Translations under genes and position numbers: made by a program | Part shown: in pieces, positions 1-9,912 of the stretch | Position numbering within the stretch: the stretch's first letter is position 1 | How the letters are laid out: each line of letters opens with the position of its first letter | From: Paraglomus occultum | Lineage: Eukaryota; Glomeromycota; Glomeromycetes; Paraglomerales; Paraglomeraceae | Direction of reading: 5' to 3' | Length of the DNA: 14,717 bases | Assembly: GCA_910592205.1 (NCBI GenBank) | Contig: CAJVPJ010000907.1 | Span: forward strand, 1 to 14,717 | Notes under the pieces: generated by a model | What the model saw: only the letters and a program-made list of their open reading frames with translations | What the model was told of the DNA's origin: nothing | The model's database searches: none

Positions 1-1457
1 ATACAATGGATAGAATATTCTCTATTAACAAATGTACAAGAGATGACGCCATTACGCCATGGATGCACGCATATAGCGGAATGGAATGAATTGACCCGTG
101 TAACACTCAAAAAAAAAGTTGACGAACAAGCCGATAATTTCCATCAGGTAAATTATTTTACGCAATCGATAAGTGCGTATCATGCGTTAATTGACCAATG
201 CTATAACGTTTACTCAAAATAGTTAACTAAGGAATACCCGACGATATTAACACCCGATAATATTTGGATAATTGGAACCACTCAAGAGCCATTTACTCGG
301 GAATATTACTTAGTTTTCTATTACGACGTATACGCAATACTGGACAGTTTCATACGAAACAACAAACTTGTTGAATACATGCAATATAGCGACTTTGATG
401 AACTCAAAGAGATCGGATTTGGTGGTTACGGAACAGTTTATACTGCCAAGTATAAAAAGTATTCAGAAGTACGGGATATGCAACAAACTGTTGTACTCAA
501 ACGGTTTAAAAATTTTGATGAAATGCCGGAATTATTTATTTCCGAGGTAAGCAATGATTGGTCGTATTAATTAATGTGGTATTTAATTTGATGCTGTATT
601 TATTTATTTAATAGTTCAGAAATCATGCCAAGTGTAATGTATTCCTTGACATTTATGGAGTCACGCAAGACCCAAAGACAAAAGATTACATGATTGTTAT
701 GCAATATGCTAACAATGGCGGCCTTTTGTCTTATTTGGTTCAAAATATTAATAAATTGACATGGTTGGATAAATTACAGCATTTACAGTATATTGCATAT
801 AATCTGTATCATATTCATTATGCGGGATTAGTGCATTGTGATCTCCATGGCGGAAACGTTGTTATGCATAATGACGATACGAGTGATAATGAAATAGAAT
901 CGTTGATATGCGATCTTGGTCTTTCACAATCAGTGAATTCACGCGAGTCAAATTCAACCATTCGAGGTGTCTTGCCTTTTATTGCACCGGAAGTCTTTCA
1001 TACCTGCAAATTTACTCAGAAATCGGATGTGTATTCATTTGGTATCATTATGTATTTGATTGCTACTGGTGAACCACCATTTAGAGATTGGTCGTTTGAC
1101 AAATGTTTGGCGATACGTGTTTGTGAGGGACTGCGACCGTCGATGCCTGATTCTGCGCCAGAGGAATACAAGAAACTTGCCGAGCGGTGTTGTGATGCTG
1201 ATCCTGATAAGCGTCCTGATGCAGATACACTTTGTAGTGATATTGACGTGCTTATTATAGGTGTAAGAAAGGATACATCTGGTGACAACGTGTGGAATGC
1301 TATCTACCATACTGATGTAAAACCCTTATCACGTCTCGAAAAGGAAAGTAAATATTCCAGCACACTCTTACCTACTGGAGCTTTGCCTAAACCAAGAAAT
1401 AGCCATGATTTGGATTCAGCTGCAGGTATGAAGGCAAAACCAATTGATTATAAATGA
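1..1457 (+). CDS. Protein kinase (TKL-like, Glomeromycotina type) with a degenerate kinase N-lobe in front; 5' end missing
   Basis: Probable cytosolic Ser/Thr or dual-specificity kinase. I rebuild exons <1-147, 223-546 and 615-1457, all joined in phase 0, giving 437 visible residues; the start lies left of the window. Residues about 1-95 align by eye to a kinase N-lobe without a glycine loop. Residues about 100-380 form a complete kinase: glycine loop GFGGYG (114-119), VVLK lysine (142), helix-C glutamate at the exon end (157), catalytic HCDLHGGN with Asp 233 and Asn 238, DLG in place of DFG (Asp 257), IAPEV (281-283 for APE) and SDVYSFG. The tail has PLSRLEKESKYSS and LLPTGALPKPRNS, as in many kinases of arbuscular mycorrhizal fungi. 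All main catalytic residues are present, so the second domain should be active. Substrate unknown. Family assignment is firm; the splice model and lineage are inference. Confidence 0.88.
148..222 (+). other. Intron 1 of the kinase gene (75 nt, phase 0)
   Basis: CAG|GTAAAT donor and AAAATAG acceptor. The reading frame has a TAG exactly at the end of this segment (220-222). Removing 75 nt joins NFHQ to LTKEYPTIL, which reads like the usual kinase helix-C to beta-4 passage (compare FISE-FRNHAKCN in the second domain). Because the length is a multiple of three and only the last codon is a stop, read-through is the alternative, but splicing gives the better protein. Confidence 0.7.
547..614 (+). 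other. Intron 2 of the kinase gene (68 nt, phase 0)
   Basis: GAG|GTAAGC donor and TTTAATAG acceptor. Splicing links the frame ending at FISE (546) to the frame starting FRNHAKCNVFLDIYGVTQDP (615). This restores an unbroken kinase domain across a frame change that otherwise ends in stops. Confidence 0.92.
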
Positions 1458-1551
1458 AGTCAATTTACAATATTAACATCGTTCACTGCTTACAATTTAG
1501 TAACTCAACCGCTCCTTTGAATTAGAATTTACAGTCTTACTCTTCCAGTTA

Positions 1552-1557
1552 AATAAA
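1552..1557 (+). terminator. Candidate poly(A) signal AATAAA of the kinase gene
   Basis: AATAAA about 95 nt after the kinase stop codon, in an AT-rich stretch. Such hexamers are common by chance here, so this rests on position only. Confidence 0.35.
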
Positions 1558-2694
1558 TTAAATATGTCAATATAAGTTGGATAATGTTATTATACGATAG
1601 TCTTTTTGACTAGAGTGCAAGAAAGAATCCTAGAAATGCGATTAAAGGCAAATTTTACACGTGCGCGAAATCTTCCCAATTGAAGAAAATCTCTGAAACT
1701 TTTGTAAAAACTAAAGGAAAAAAGTCCTACATTATTCCGTGGTTTTCGCTTGAGTAATGAATGTATTGCTGCATAGCTTAACGGCCCCGTGTTAATTTAA
1801 CAGCAAATTGCTGTACACCAGTGCGCCAACCGTATATGCCAAAAATGTTTCGTATGCACTATTCTTACGAGTGTCTGAGCAAATATTAGCTAGTTGCACG
1901 TAATAAATCCATCGTTCTTGGGTTGAAGTTGTTTATTCAATGTCAGTATCGAAGAAAGCATTCTTTAGTATATCATCCGTTCGTGGATCCGACCCGCGAT
2001 TTTTTCCAAGTCTGCGCTCTTTTCGTCTGAATAAATTCGGATACGTGCCAAATAGATCATGAATTGCAAAGCGAAAAAATCTGTACAGATTCGTTAAAGC
2101 CAACGAGTCCCATCATCTTTGTACTTGATACTCCCACTTTCGACACTTGAATGATTATTAAAATTTCAAATAGAACGTTCTGTCTTATAGAGCAATTAAC
2201 GAGATTTTAAATCTATAGAAATGAAGAGAATTAGCAAAAGGAAACAACTCATTGAAACAAATACCACGATATAATGTGATGATAACTCTATATATAGACC
2301 ATTCATACGTACGCGAGTGTCCTGGCGTCTGAAGCAATTTATTCAGTTTCCAACTATCTTTTTAGCATTATCCGGAGCTTGCAATTTGTATCCGTTCCAA
2401 ACGCCTTACAAGCGTGACCGCTTCTTTGTTCCGCAGGTGTGAGGCCAAAAGGTTCGTGCAAAGCACAATGGGTTGCGAGAAGAAGCGCATTACGAATTCT
2501 CGCCCAATTTCTAATTACGGCACTACTTAAAGGTTAAAAAGTGCAAGAAACTCGAGATCGTTCTTTAGATTTCATTTTAATGTTACACGAATAAGAACGA
2601 TTAATCAATAAGCCTTCCCGAAAGCCAATATAATGAAGACGGTTCTTGATCAAAGAAAAGACATCCGAAACGTGAATTTAATTCCACAACAAAC

Positions 2695-2742
2695 AATCAA
2701 TTGATATGATAGCGATCAATGCTATGGATTCATCAATTGATT
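2695..2742. repeat. Inverted repeat / cruciform-capable hairpin
   Basis: AATCAATTGAT (2695-2705) and ATCAATTGATT (2732-2742) are perfect 11-nt inverted arms. Inside them ATAGC (2709-2713) pairs with GCTAT (2721-2725) around the loop GATCAAT. The outer arm unit is itself nearly palindromic. No target-site duplication or transposon context was seen. Confidence 0.6.
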
Positions 2743-2902
2743 ATACTCTAACTCGGTCAACAAATCCACATAACTACGATGGTCTTAAAAACTTTTATAT
2801 TTATTCCATATCTATTACCCAAAAAGATACCAATCATATCCCTGATAAAAAAAAAAGTACAAAGAAAAACCTAGATTCAGAATAACAAACAAATAAATAA
2901 AA

Positions 2903-2933
2903 GGGAAAATCGGGCAGAAGGGGGGAGGCGGGG
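2903..2933 (+). other. Putative G-quadruplex motif
   Basis: Four G-runs (GGG, GGG, GGGGGG, GGGG) separated by loops of 6, 5 and 4 nt fit the usual G3+N1-7 rule. The motif sits about 310 nt beyond the TBC stop codon, on the strand that is template for that gene. It is the only such block seen in an otherwise AT-rich intergenic stretch. Confidence 0.6.
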
Positions 2934-3102
2934 AATGCCAAAAGAGATAGAATATTAAGTCAAAGAGACCCTCAAGCCATTAACCGAAATCGTTTTACAA
3001 ATACAGATATGGAAAAAGACTGATATACACTCTTACACAAAATTACAAATAATATATTTTTGATACTAGTCTTTTCCCTTTTTAGTAAATATTACAAAAA
3101 GA

Positions 3103-3117
3103 GGGAGAAAATCTCCC
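3103..3117. terminator. Small hairpin in the 3' region of the TBC gene
   Basis: GGGAGA-AAA-TCTCCC, a 6-bp perfect stem with a 3-nt loop, flanked by an A-run on the left and T-runs on the right. It lies about 130 nt past the TBC stop. A role in 3' end formation is only a guess. Confidence 0.35.
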
Positions 3118-3244
3118 CCTTTAACTTTTTTTAAAAGGCCGGAAATTATTGAAAATTTGTCGGAAAGTCGTATAAGAGTAATGGGTATACGAAAGGACAA
3201 CGCCTTGAAAGAACAAGCCAGCCAGTGGCAAACCTGATATGTAA

Positions 3245-6200
3245 TTAAGCCGTAAAGAAATTAGATATCGAATTTCTCAATCCTCGTTTTTCATAGGATT
3301 CCCGTTTTTCAAAAGATCCTCGTTTTCCAGGAGCTGGTGATGATGCCAATATGGTCGTCATTGTAGGATCGTCTTCTTCAGTAAACCCATTAATCAACAT
3401 GTTCAAGCCTTCTAATTGAGAGTTCATGTCATCTCTGGCATTTTCACTTTCCGCCAGACGTAGCTTGAGATCAGCCAACATGTGCTCAAGTTCTTCGGCA
3501 CGTCTAGCGTTCTCACAGTCACCCCGGCAGACGATGTGATAACTCTGTTCGTCGGTACCGTCAGCATCACATACACCCGATGTGCTAGTTATTGTGTCGG
3601 TAGAAGACTGACGTGATACAAAAGACGTGTCGGATGCTGCGGAAGAGAACGACGATGTCAAGCGAGACAGTGACATGAACGATGACGCTGATGAGCGACG
3701 TGGTTTCATTACAGCATCTGCATCTGATACGCTTCGTGGTTTTGGTACTTCGGTAGACTGGCGCGGAGTAATGTCGGATTCCACGTTGTTTGTAGAACTG
3801 GATGCCGATCCAACGGAAGTCCGTCGCGAGGAAGCATCGCCCTCGTTGGATGCGATGGCCGAGTCAAGAGAGAACAGTGAAGATGCAGTGGATGTGCGTT
3901 TATTTCCTCTTTCGTATTCTCTAACACGATTTCGTAATGTTTCTATCTCGTTAACGAGGTCCATTTTTTCCATTTTAATGGCTACAAGCTGATCTGTGAC
4001 TTCGGCATGCTCTTTTTGAAGTTGAGAAAGCGCCGTGACAAGATCCTCAATCTGTTGATGTAGAATGCCAGTAGATTCCTTGGACACGTTTGTCGAAGCA
4101 ACGAGAGACGTAGTATTTGACTCTGTATCTGAGGACGGGGCTGAGATGTCACTTGCACTAAATACTGCTTGCTGCAATAATGATGCCGACGCCGAAACCG
4201 AAGACCGACTTGGTAGTGCGGCAAAAGACCATCGTTTCTTGGTAGACTTCTCTGACTTCTTTTCTTCCTTTTTCTCCTTTGATCTTCCAAATCGACCACC
4301 AAATCGTACTGCAACCAACTCATCGGCACGCTTCTTTTGGTCTTCCAATTCTTTCACGTATGATTCTGATAACTCATCCATCTTTACTTTGGTAATTACC
4401 GAACTCAAAGCCATTGCGTCTTTTATTAAACCGGTTGGCTTTTCGTCATAGGCTACATAGAGCTTGGTAGTCAGGAAATCGAGCAAGTCTTCGAATTCGC
4501 CAAAGTCGAGCAGCTGCGTTTCATTCTTTTTCAGCAAGGCAATGGCAACCCGCATAATAGTCTCGGGCGCACCTTCAGCAAAGACAACGTCGTATATGCG
4601 AAGGACTAGAGGCAAAGGATAGGTATAGGCAAAGAGAGACAAGAACCACTGTGAAGCGAACATCGCGGCATGAACACCGTGTAGCTGGAAATGAGCATGC
4701 AGCCTGGGAAGTATTTGGCCCAAAAGAGTAGAGAACTGATAGAGACGGAGTTGAAGCCCTTCCATGTTCAATGTAAACATGGATCGCATGTCATAAGTTT
4801 CCATAAGCCGTACAAAGACGGCAAAGGCTTGCGCTTCGTCCATTTGCATTAAGAGTGGTCCAACCAAGAATCCCAATCCTTGACAATAACCGACCAGAGG
4901 ATCATACAAACTGTAAGCTCTCAATATGTTCCATAGCTTTGTTTGTCCTTCACCACCCTCTTTCTTGAATAAATCAACATTTGGAAAGGTACGAGCAAGG
5001 TCACGTTGAATGATTCGATCGTAGGGTGACGATTCTTCAAGCAGCTGTGAATACATAGTTTCCAGATATGTAGACGATGCTTGGCACATGGATTGCCATA
5101 TGAGACCTCGTAACTTTGGCGGGAGGCCTTGTTGCAGCTTTGCGGCAAGAAGGTGTGGGAGTTTAGTCGCAACTGCCGTATAATCTTGAATCAAGGCAGT
5201 CCAAAATTCCCAATCGACAGTATTAGCATCGTCATCTTCTGGACCGGCGGTAATATCGTATTCAAATACTTCTTCTGTCGGACTGGTATCATCAATGAGA
5301 GATTGTACAGTTTCGAAATTGGCCTTGAGAACGTTCGATTGAATGCACACTGACTTTGGGTCGTTGTCGAGTATTTCATTCTGTCGCTCGAGACGTGCGA
5401 GCAAAAATTGCGTCGAATTCTGTTTAAAATTTGATCAACACGGTTAGTCATGGGACATGTGATTTAAACACGTTTAGGAAAAAAAACCTGTTTCCCCACC
5501 CCCCCTACCTGTGGCGGTAATTGCGAATTCTCCTGTTCTAATCTTTTGAGCAACTCTTTGTCGACACTTTCTCCCTTGGATCTTACAGCTGCAGTGGTCT
5601 TGATTGCATGTCTGGCGACTGACCAATGACGACGTTTCGAGGCCAACCCGGTTGTAGTATTGCCAGTTGACCTACTGCTCGTCTTACGACGATCAGATGC
5701 CGACTCATCGCCACTAGACTTGTTCTGAAGTGCCTCCGATTTGCGCAGTTCCCTAACCTTTGGTGACACTGCAGGAGAACGACCACTGGATTCTTTCGAT
5801 TGGGGATCAGTTTTGAATGCTAGATTCAAATGAGGCGGCGTATCAGTTTTGCGACGTGAAGCTTGCTTGCTCTGAGAAGTACTGGGAGGCGTAGTAGATC
5901 TGACATCAGATGTTGTATTGACGGAACGTTCCGATGACGTCTGTTGCTTGTCATCAGGGTTTGGCGATTTTACTGCCTTGGTGCGAGATTTATTTGCGTC
6001 CGAGTTTTTTGCCGTTGCATTTTTCTTGTCTCGCCTCGAAGTTCTGCGTTCGACTGTAGTCTCCTTGGACCGTCCCGACGGTGACCTTGTCAATTTGGAA
6101 GTACGAGAATTGGCTTGTGATGAGGTTGATATAGCTGCATCACCTGGCAGACCTTTAATTGATGTTTGTTTCGATTTACTTGGTTTCCTCTCAATATCAG

Positions 6201-6462
6201 GATGCTTGTTCTTGTCGGAATTATTAGAATTCTCTGGTTTTGCTGTTTTTGTGGGTAACGATGGAGACTTTGGTGTGCCGCTGGTTGCATTAGAAGAACA
6301 ATCGATAACGGTCTTGTCAGCGAGCTTTTCAGAGATGAGGTTTTCGGTGATAATTTTTGTGATATTAATTGTGTCGGATATGCCAGCAGATACGTCTGTA
6401 GCAGTCGTAGCCTGGACTGCGCACAAGTCAGGTAAATTTGTTTCGACAGTAGCTGACGGCAT
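3245..6462 (-). CDS. TBC-domain Rab GTPase-activating protein, Gyp5/EVI5-like, 1042 residues in two exons
   Basis: Speeds GTP hydrolysis by a Rab GTPase; Gyp5-type proteins act on secretory Rabs at Golgi or sites of polar growth. Exon 1 is 6462-5509 and exon 2 is 5419-3245. The ATG at 6462 follows an in-frame TAA 9 nt upstream, so this start is firm. Residues 1-318 are Ser/Thr/Lys/Arg-rich and look disordered. LLARLERQNEIL and DPKSVCIQSN lead into the TBC domain (about 416-625). It contains IIQRDLARTFP with the arginine finger (Arg 461) and GYCQG with the glutamine finger (Gln 498), so both catalytic residues are kept. A Lys-rich linker, a coiled coil (about 770-823), a Ser-rich stretch and a second coiled coil (about 965-1005) follow. 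The order disordered-TBC-coiled coil matches Gyp5 and EVI5. The exact Rab cannot be read from sequence. Confidence 0.93.
5420..5508 (-). other. Intron of the TBC gene (89 nt, phase 0)
   Basis: On the - strand: CAG|GTAGGG donor and TTAAACAG|AATTCG acceptor. Splicing joins LEQENSQLPPQ to NSTQFLLARLERQNEIL in frame. The donor is followed at once by a run of seven G and then GGGG, which is unusual. If retained, the frame adds VGGVGKQVFFPKRV and stops, giving an N-terminal product with no TBC domain. Confidence 0.88.
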
Positions 6463-8365
6463 CACTCCTTATGTTACAAGTTTGACTACTGAGATATAGG
6501 AAAGGAGAGATATATGCCGCGCGAAGGCGGGATTAAATTTAGTATTCTGCAAATTATAGTGCCTCGCGCTGACAATAAATAGGGGGCTAACAGGTTGCGA
6601 TTGGCTATGAATTCCCATTTTCATGTTTGTGTGTGACACATCCCCCTATAGTCCCGACTTTATTAATGTTGCACACGTCCAAAGCGAGAACATAAGCCAA
6701 TAAAGAAAAGGTAAGCATATTATCATCAAGTGTATATTTTGAACAACAATGTAACGATAACAGGCGGTTCAACGTCTGTGTACTTCACCCGAGCCCAAAT
6801 AAGGGAATGCTTGCAGCAAAAGCAGACAAAGTGAACATGACACTACAGCAAAGATGTCAGGGGTCAAAATTGGCAAGCTTAACAGATATCATCGATTACA
6901 ATCGCGATGGTGCTTAACATTTTTATGTGTGTGTATGTGGGCTGGTTGATGAGAATTGATGGGGTTGGATTCTATGGCAATAAAACAATGAGACTGGTAA
7001 TTGTCAGAGAGCAAGTCTATGAATTGAGCGGTTGAAACGAGACAAAACTTGTAACATTGCCCCCATTTGTTTCCTCTTTATAGTAAAGCCAACTATACAA
7101 AAAGCGTCGAATAATGTCATTTACAGAAGCCTTACAAGATTAGTCTTGAATGTCGAATATTTCAAACGTAACAGGCTTTCCATGTTTACATATCTTCGAA
7201 ACAAGTACACATTCCCGTTTTCCCTTATCTGGCTAGGCCTTATTTGCATGTAATTTATTCACGTGGTCAGCGAGATATTAATATAGTATTACAATGGAAA
7301 ACCGGAATGCTTAGAATGACAAGAAACGATTGCTAAAAGAAATAAATCCCAAATGCGGGGACCATAGCAAGCTAGCTTGTCCGGAGACAATTACATGATT
7401 TAGTCAAGGCATCTATCCATTATTGAATAAAACGGGTTATGAACATACGTAATTCAAATGCAATGTGGCGTTTTCGTAATAATCAAGTTTGCCTAATACT
7501 AATGTACAATGGCACTTTGATACAACAATCATGTAACGAGACAAAATAATGGCAATTTCGTGAGACGTTGAGCGAAAAAGAAAATCCGCACATGTGCATA
7601 GCCAACAGGGTACTTGGGTCGGATTATAGAGATCCAAAATATTCAATCAACCACAAATAAATCGATAGATTCTGGTCTTCTCTTACAATATTGATGATGA
7701 TTAATTAAACTTTTGCGCTTAATATAAATCATATTACACAACCTCGTCTTGGTAATAGCAACCCATAATGAGCGATTACTAATGCGTTATAGAATTAACT
7801 TGTTTCACAAAAGCGTCGAACTTTAATTAATCTAATTGAGTGGGGTCAAGTGATTCGTTTATTGTTGGCTTTCAATGAATATGATATGGATGGAACGTAT
7901 TCGTGTTGATAAAAAGAAGATTTTTTTATTATAATCTTAATCAACATGACAATTTGATGATGCGTCGACGTTGAATACGAATAAGGGAAAATGTTATCTA
8001 AGACCTGAATGTATGTCTCGTGCTACATATTTAATCAAACATCTATTATAATTATGAGCGTATCAGATATAAACGTGACCGTAGCTTTCGGCAACTAAAT
8101 TTAAAGTACACTATTAATGTCATTTACCCAAGTTGAATTATGCAGAGTTGCCCCAACAAAGTACCCCGTATATTGCTCAGTTACATAGAAGAGGGTATGG
8201 CAGAACTTACTTTTCTATTTCTTATTCTAGGAATAATTGATATTTATTAATGCTACACTACTTGGAATACACTACTATGTTTATCTGCCATTAATCCAAT
8301 TTAAGTATTGTAATTGTAGCAAATTTATCACATATTTGTCAACATTATGCAAAACTTAATGATCA
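6463..8365. other. Intergenic region upstream of the TBC gene, no gene supported
   Basis: About 1.9 kb. The first 200 nt probably carry the TBC promoter. The rest is AT-rich with only short ORFs of unconvincing composition, including a 73-codon + frame at 7032-7253 and a 69-codon - frame at 7646-7437. No tRNA-like B box or repeat array was seen. Confidence 0.6.
6600..6604 (-). promoter_or_regulatory. Candidate CCAAT box upstream of the TBC gene
   Basis: ATTGG on + reads AGCCAATCG on -, a good match to the HAP/NF-Y site, about 140 nt upstream of the ATG. It is flanked by TAGGGGG (6580-6586) and CCCCCTA (6642-6648), 7-nt inverted copies that include the AGGGG core of yeast stress-response elements. 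Function is inferred from motif and position only. Confidence 0.35.
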
Positions 8366-9180
8366 ATATGTTATAGAAAGTAGGAGAATATCAACCAAAT
8401 TTTTATCAAAGTTAAACATAAATTTGCCCACAGTAACAGTTTGTTTTGAATTTACTGCTAATTTTCTGTCTTGTAAAGGGAGTTAATCAGGTCAGTTAAT
8501 GGAAAAAAAACTGCGGACCAGTTTCTTGAGTATGAGTGAAAATTGACTCCAATATGTTTTTAAGCTTTTCATCCAGAGCAGATAATATGAAGTTGGAGAC
8601 CATAGCAACCTAACTTTTATCTCTCCAATAGAACAAAATCAGAAACAGTTTGTTTGTAAATCTGACACTTACAAGGAAATTGAGTACCAGTATATTCAAC
8701 ATTGAACACAAACAATGATTTACTGTTGGAATTTCTCATGCTCAAATGGCGTTTTGCAACTTCTGTGGCCAACACAATATTGTCTCTCATGATTTATGTG
8801 CACTTTTCATGGCAAGCAACATGCAGTCTTCTTGAACTGTAGTTCCATATTCTGTGAATAATTTCATGGGTCAATTCATAATTGATAAAACAAAACATCA
8901 AATAATAATAAACACATACCATTTACTGCAATAGAATTCTCAACCACAATCACCTTATCAGCTGGAAACACAGACTTTCACATTTGTCCTGTATATGTAC
9001 CTCTTCTGGAGTATTAGTATGTACCAGAATGATAGTAGTAAGTAGTAGTCTCTGTCATAAAAAAACAATCATTTCAGAAAGCTTAAACTTTTGTAATTTG
9101 ACTTCAGGTTGTCTTTCAAATATTGACTTGAGAATACTAATAGTTAAGCACTTTCCAGCAGGTAGCTTGATGAGGTTTGA
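8366..9180 (-). pseudogene. Possible decayed superfamily 2 helicase (Dicer/RIG-I-like order)
   Basis: One - strand frame from 9180 to 8617 holds about 187 codons with only four stops, far fewer than expected in DNA this AT-rich. It reads SNLIKLPAGKCLTISIL, like helicase motif I with a damaged Walker A, then SEMIVFL, like motif Ia. Later come NIVLATEVAKRHLSM, like motif V (VLVATDVAxRG), and SDFVLLER, where RIG-I or Dicer helicases have a (S)xFVLL-type strand after motif VI. Two further open pieces in other frames follow, at 8609-8499 and 8482-8366. A piece in another frame (9206-9181) reads HSEIVVKN, in line with a frameshift just before motif I. No DExD/H motif was found, and the motif I to V distance is too short, so a large deletion is likely. 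The identity is by-eye resemblance only; an unrelated decayed gene is possible. Confidence 0.3.
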
Positions 9181-9491
9181 TTCTTAACAACTATCTCAGA
9201 ATGCCCTCAACACTCCACTTGAATGAATTGACTAATTGCATAATGTGCAACCTCTTTTCAAAACTCATCTATAAAATAGTAGAAAAACATATGGTTGACA
9301 TATCTCAAATGCAACACCAAAGAGAACTAATACTAAGTCTGAGTTGACACAGCACTCTGGTAAACACTCGAAAGAGTATGCTCAGTGAGGATGAATAAAC
9401 ATGCGCCGAAGATGGTATTCCACAGTATATACCAAGCATTGGCTGCATGGGGTCATCAATAGTAATAGTATTTGCCAATCCAATATACTAG
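9181..9491. other. Gap between two coding remnants
   Basis: No feature is supported apart from the short HSEIVVKN piece at its left edge and the CTAG at 9488-9491. The latter could be a 3' splice site for the following + strand reading frame. Confidence 0.4.
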
Positions 9492-9912
9492 AGAACAAGA
9501 CGAAGAGGTATGCTATATGAGGACATTGCCATGGGTACTCTCGTGCTCTTGTTTCTAAACAGCGAGCCCAAAATCATCGTTAAGCGTAAATGCCTAGAGA
9601 CATACCATATAACGGATATTGTGTCGTCAGAGATATTCACCGTTTTTGAACGAGCTTATCGCAGAGAAATCCACATGACCGATTTTCTATTACCTAATCA
9701 CCAAATTTTTACTTACAATGCCGTCACGACTGCTAATACAATATGTTTTTTTTCCGGGTCGGTTCTGCGCTTTAGAACTGGCAGAAATATCGAAGACGTG
9801 CTTAAAGTGTCAATGTGTCAATATTTTTTTTCTTCCCTGCCGTGTCGGTAACTTTGTGATTTTTGACAACACAGACAAACAATTGTTTGGCCAGCTGATC
9901 AAGCAGTTATAA
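9492..9912 (+). pseudogene. Unrecognised coding stretch, possibly an exon or frameshifted gene fragment
   Basis: The + frame is open from 9492, just after a TAG, to the stop ending at 9851; the first ATG is at 9510 and the ATG-started product is 113 residues. Composition is protein-like and mixed, with stretches such as EPKIIVKRKCLETYHITD and VFERAYRREIHMTDFLLPNH. An 8-T run precedes the stop. Beyond it a second frame, open from before 9718, continues as VGNFVIFDNTDKQLFGQLI to the stop at 9910-9912, so a one-base slip at the T-run would extend the product. A second 8-T run lies at about 9746. I recognise no family. It could be a genuine small gene, one exon of a gene whose other exons I cannot see, or a decayed copy. 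Confidence 0.35.

Larger units (their letters stand above)
1458..3244. other. Convergent intergenic region, no gene supported
   Basis: The region lies between the 3' ends of the kinase (+) and the TBC gene (-). It holds no convincing ORF. A patch around 2340-2540 is visibly richer in G+C, and a 59-codon start-less frame is open there on the - strand (2533-2357), but I recognise nothing in it. The 3' half holds a putative G-quadruplex, a long hairpin and a small hairpin, listed separately. TTTATT at 2800-2805 is AATAAA on the - strand and could serve the TBC transcript, about 440 nt past its stop. Confidence 0.6.

Noticed and set aside
1781-1845. Possible tRNA-like fold around CAGCAAATTGCTG
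   Set aside because: Only a local palindrome; there is no B-box (GGTTCGANNCC) or cloverleaf pairing on either strand.
2357-2533. 59-codon start-less open frame on the - strand (contains GLTPAEQRSGHACKAFGTD)
   Set aside because: The patch is richer in G+C and other frames are also partly open; there is no start codon and no recognised family.
3627-4451. Open frames on the + strand inside the TBC gene (3627-3992, 4065-4451)
   Set aside because: Shadows of the clearly coding - strand TBC gene.
5918-6499. 193-codon + strand open frame
   Set aside because: Antisense to the Ser/Lys-rich N-terminal exon of the TBC gene; its hydrophobic look comes from the reverse complement of Ser/Lys codons.
7032-7253. 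73-codon + strand open frame
   Set aside because: Isolated, with no recognisable motif or supporting neighbouring exon.
8984-9187. 67-codon + strand open frame
   Set aside because: Antisense to the more protein-like helicase-type frame on the - strand.
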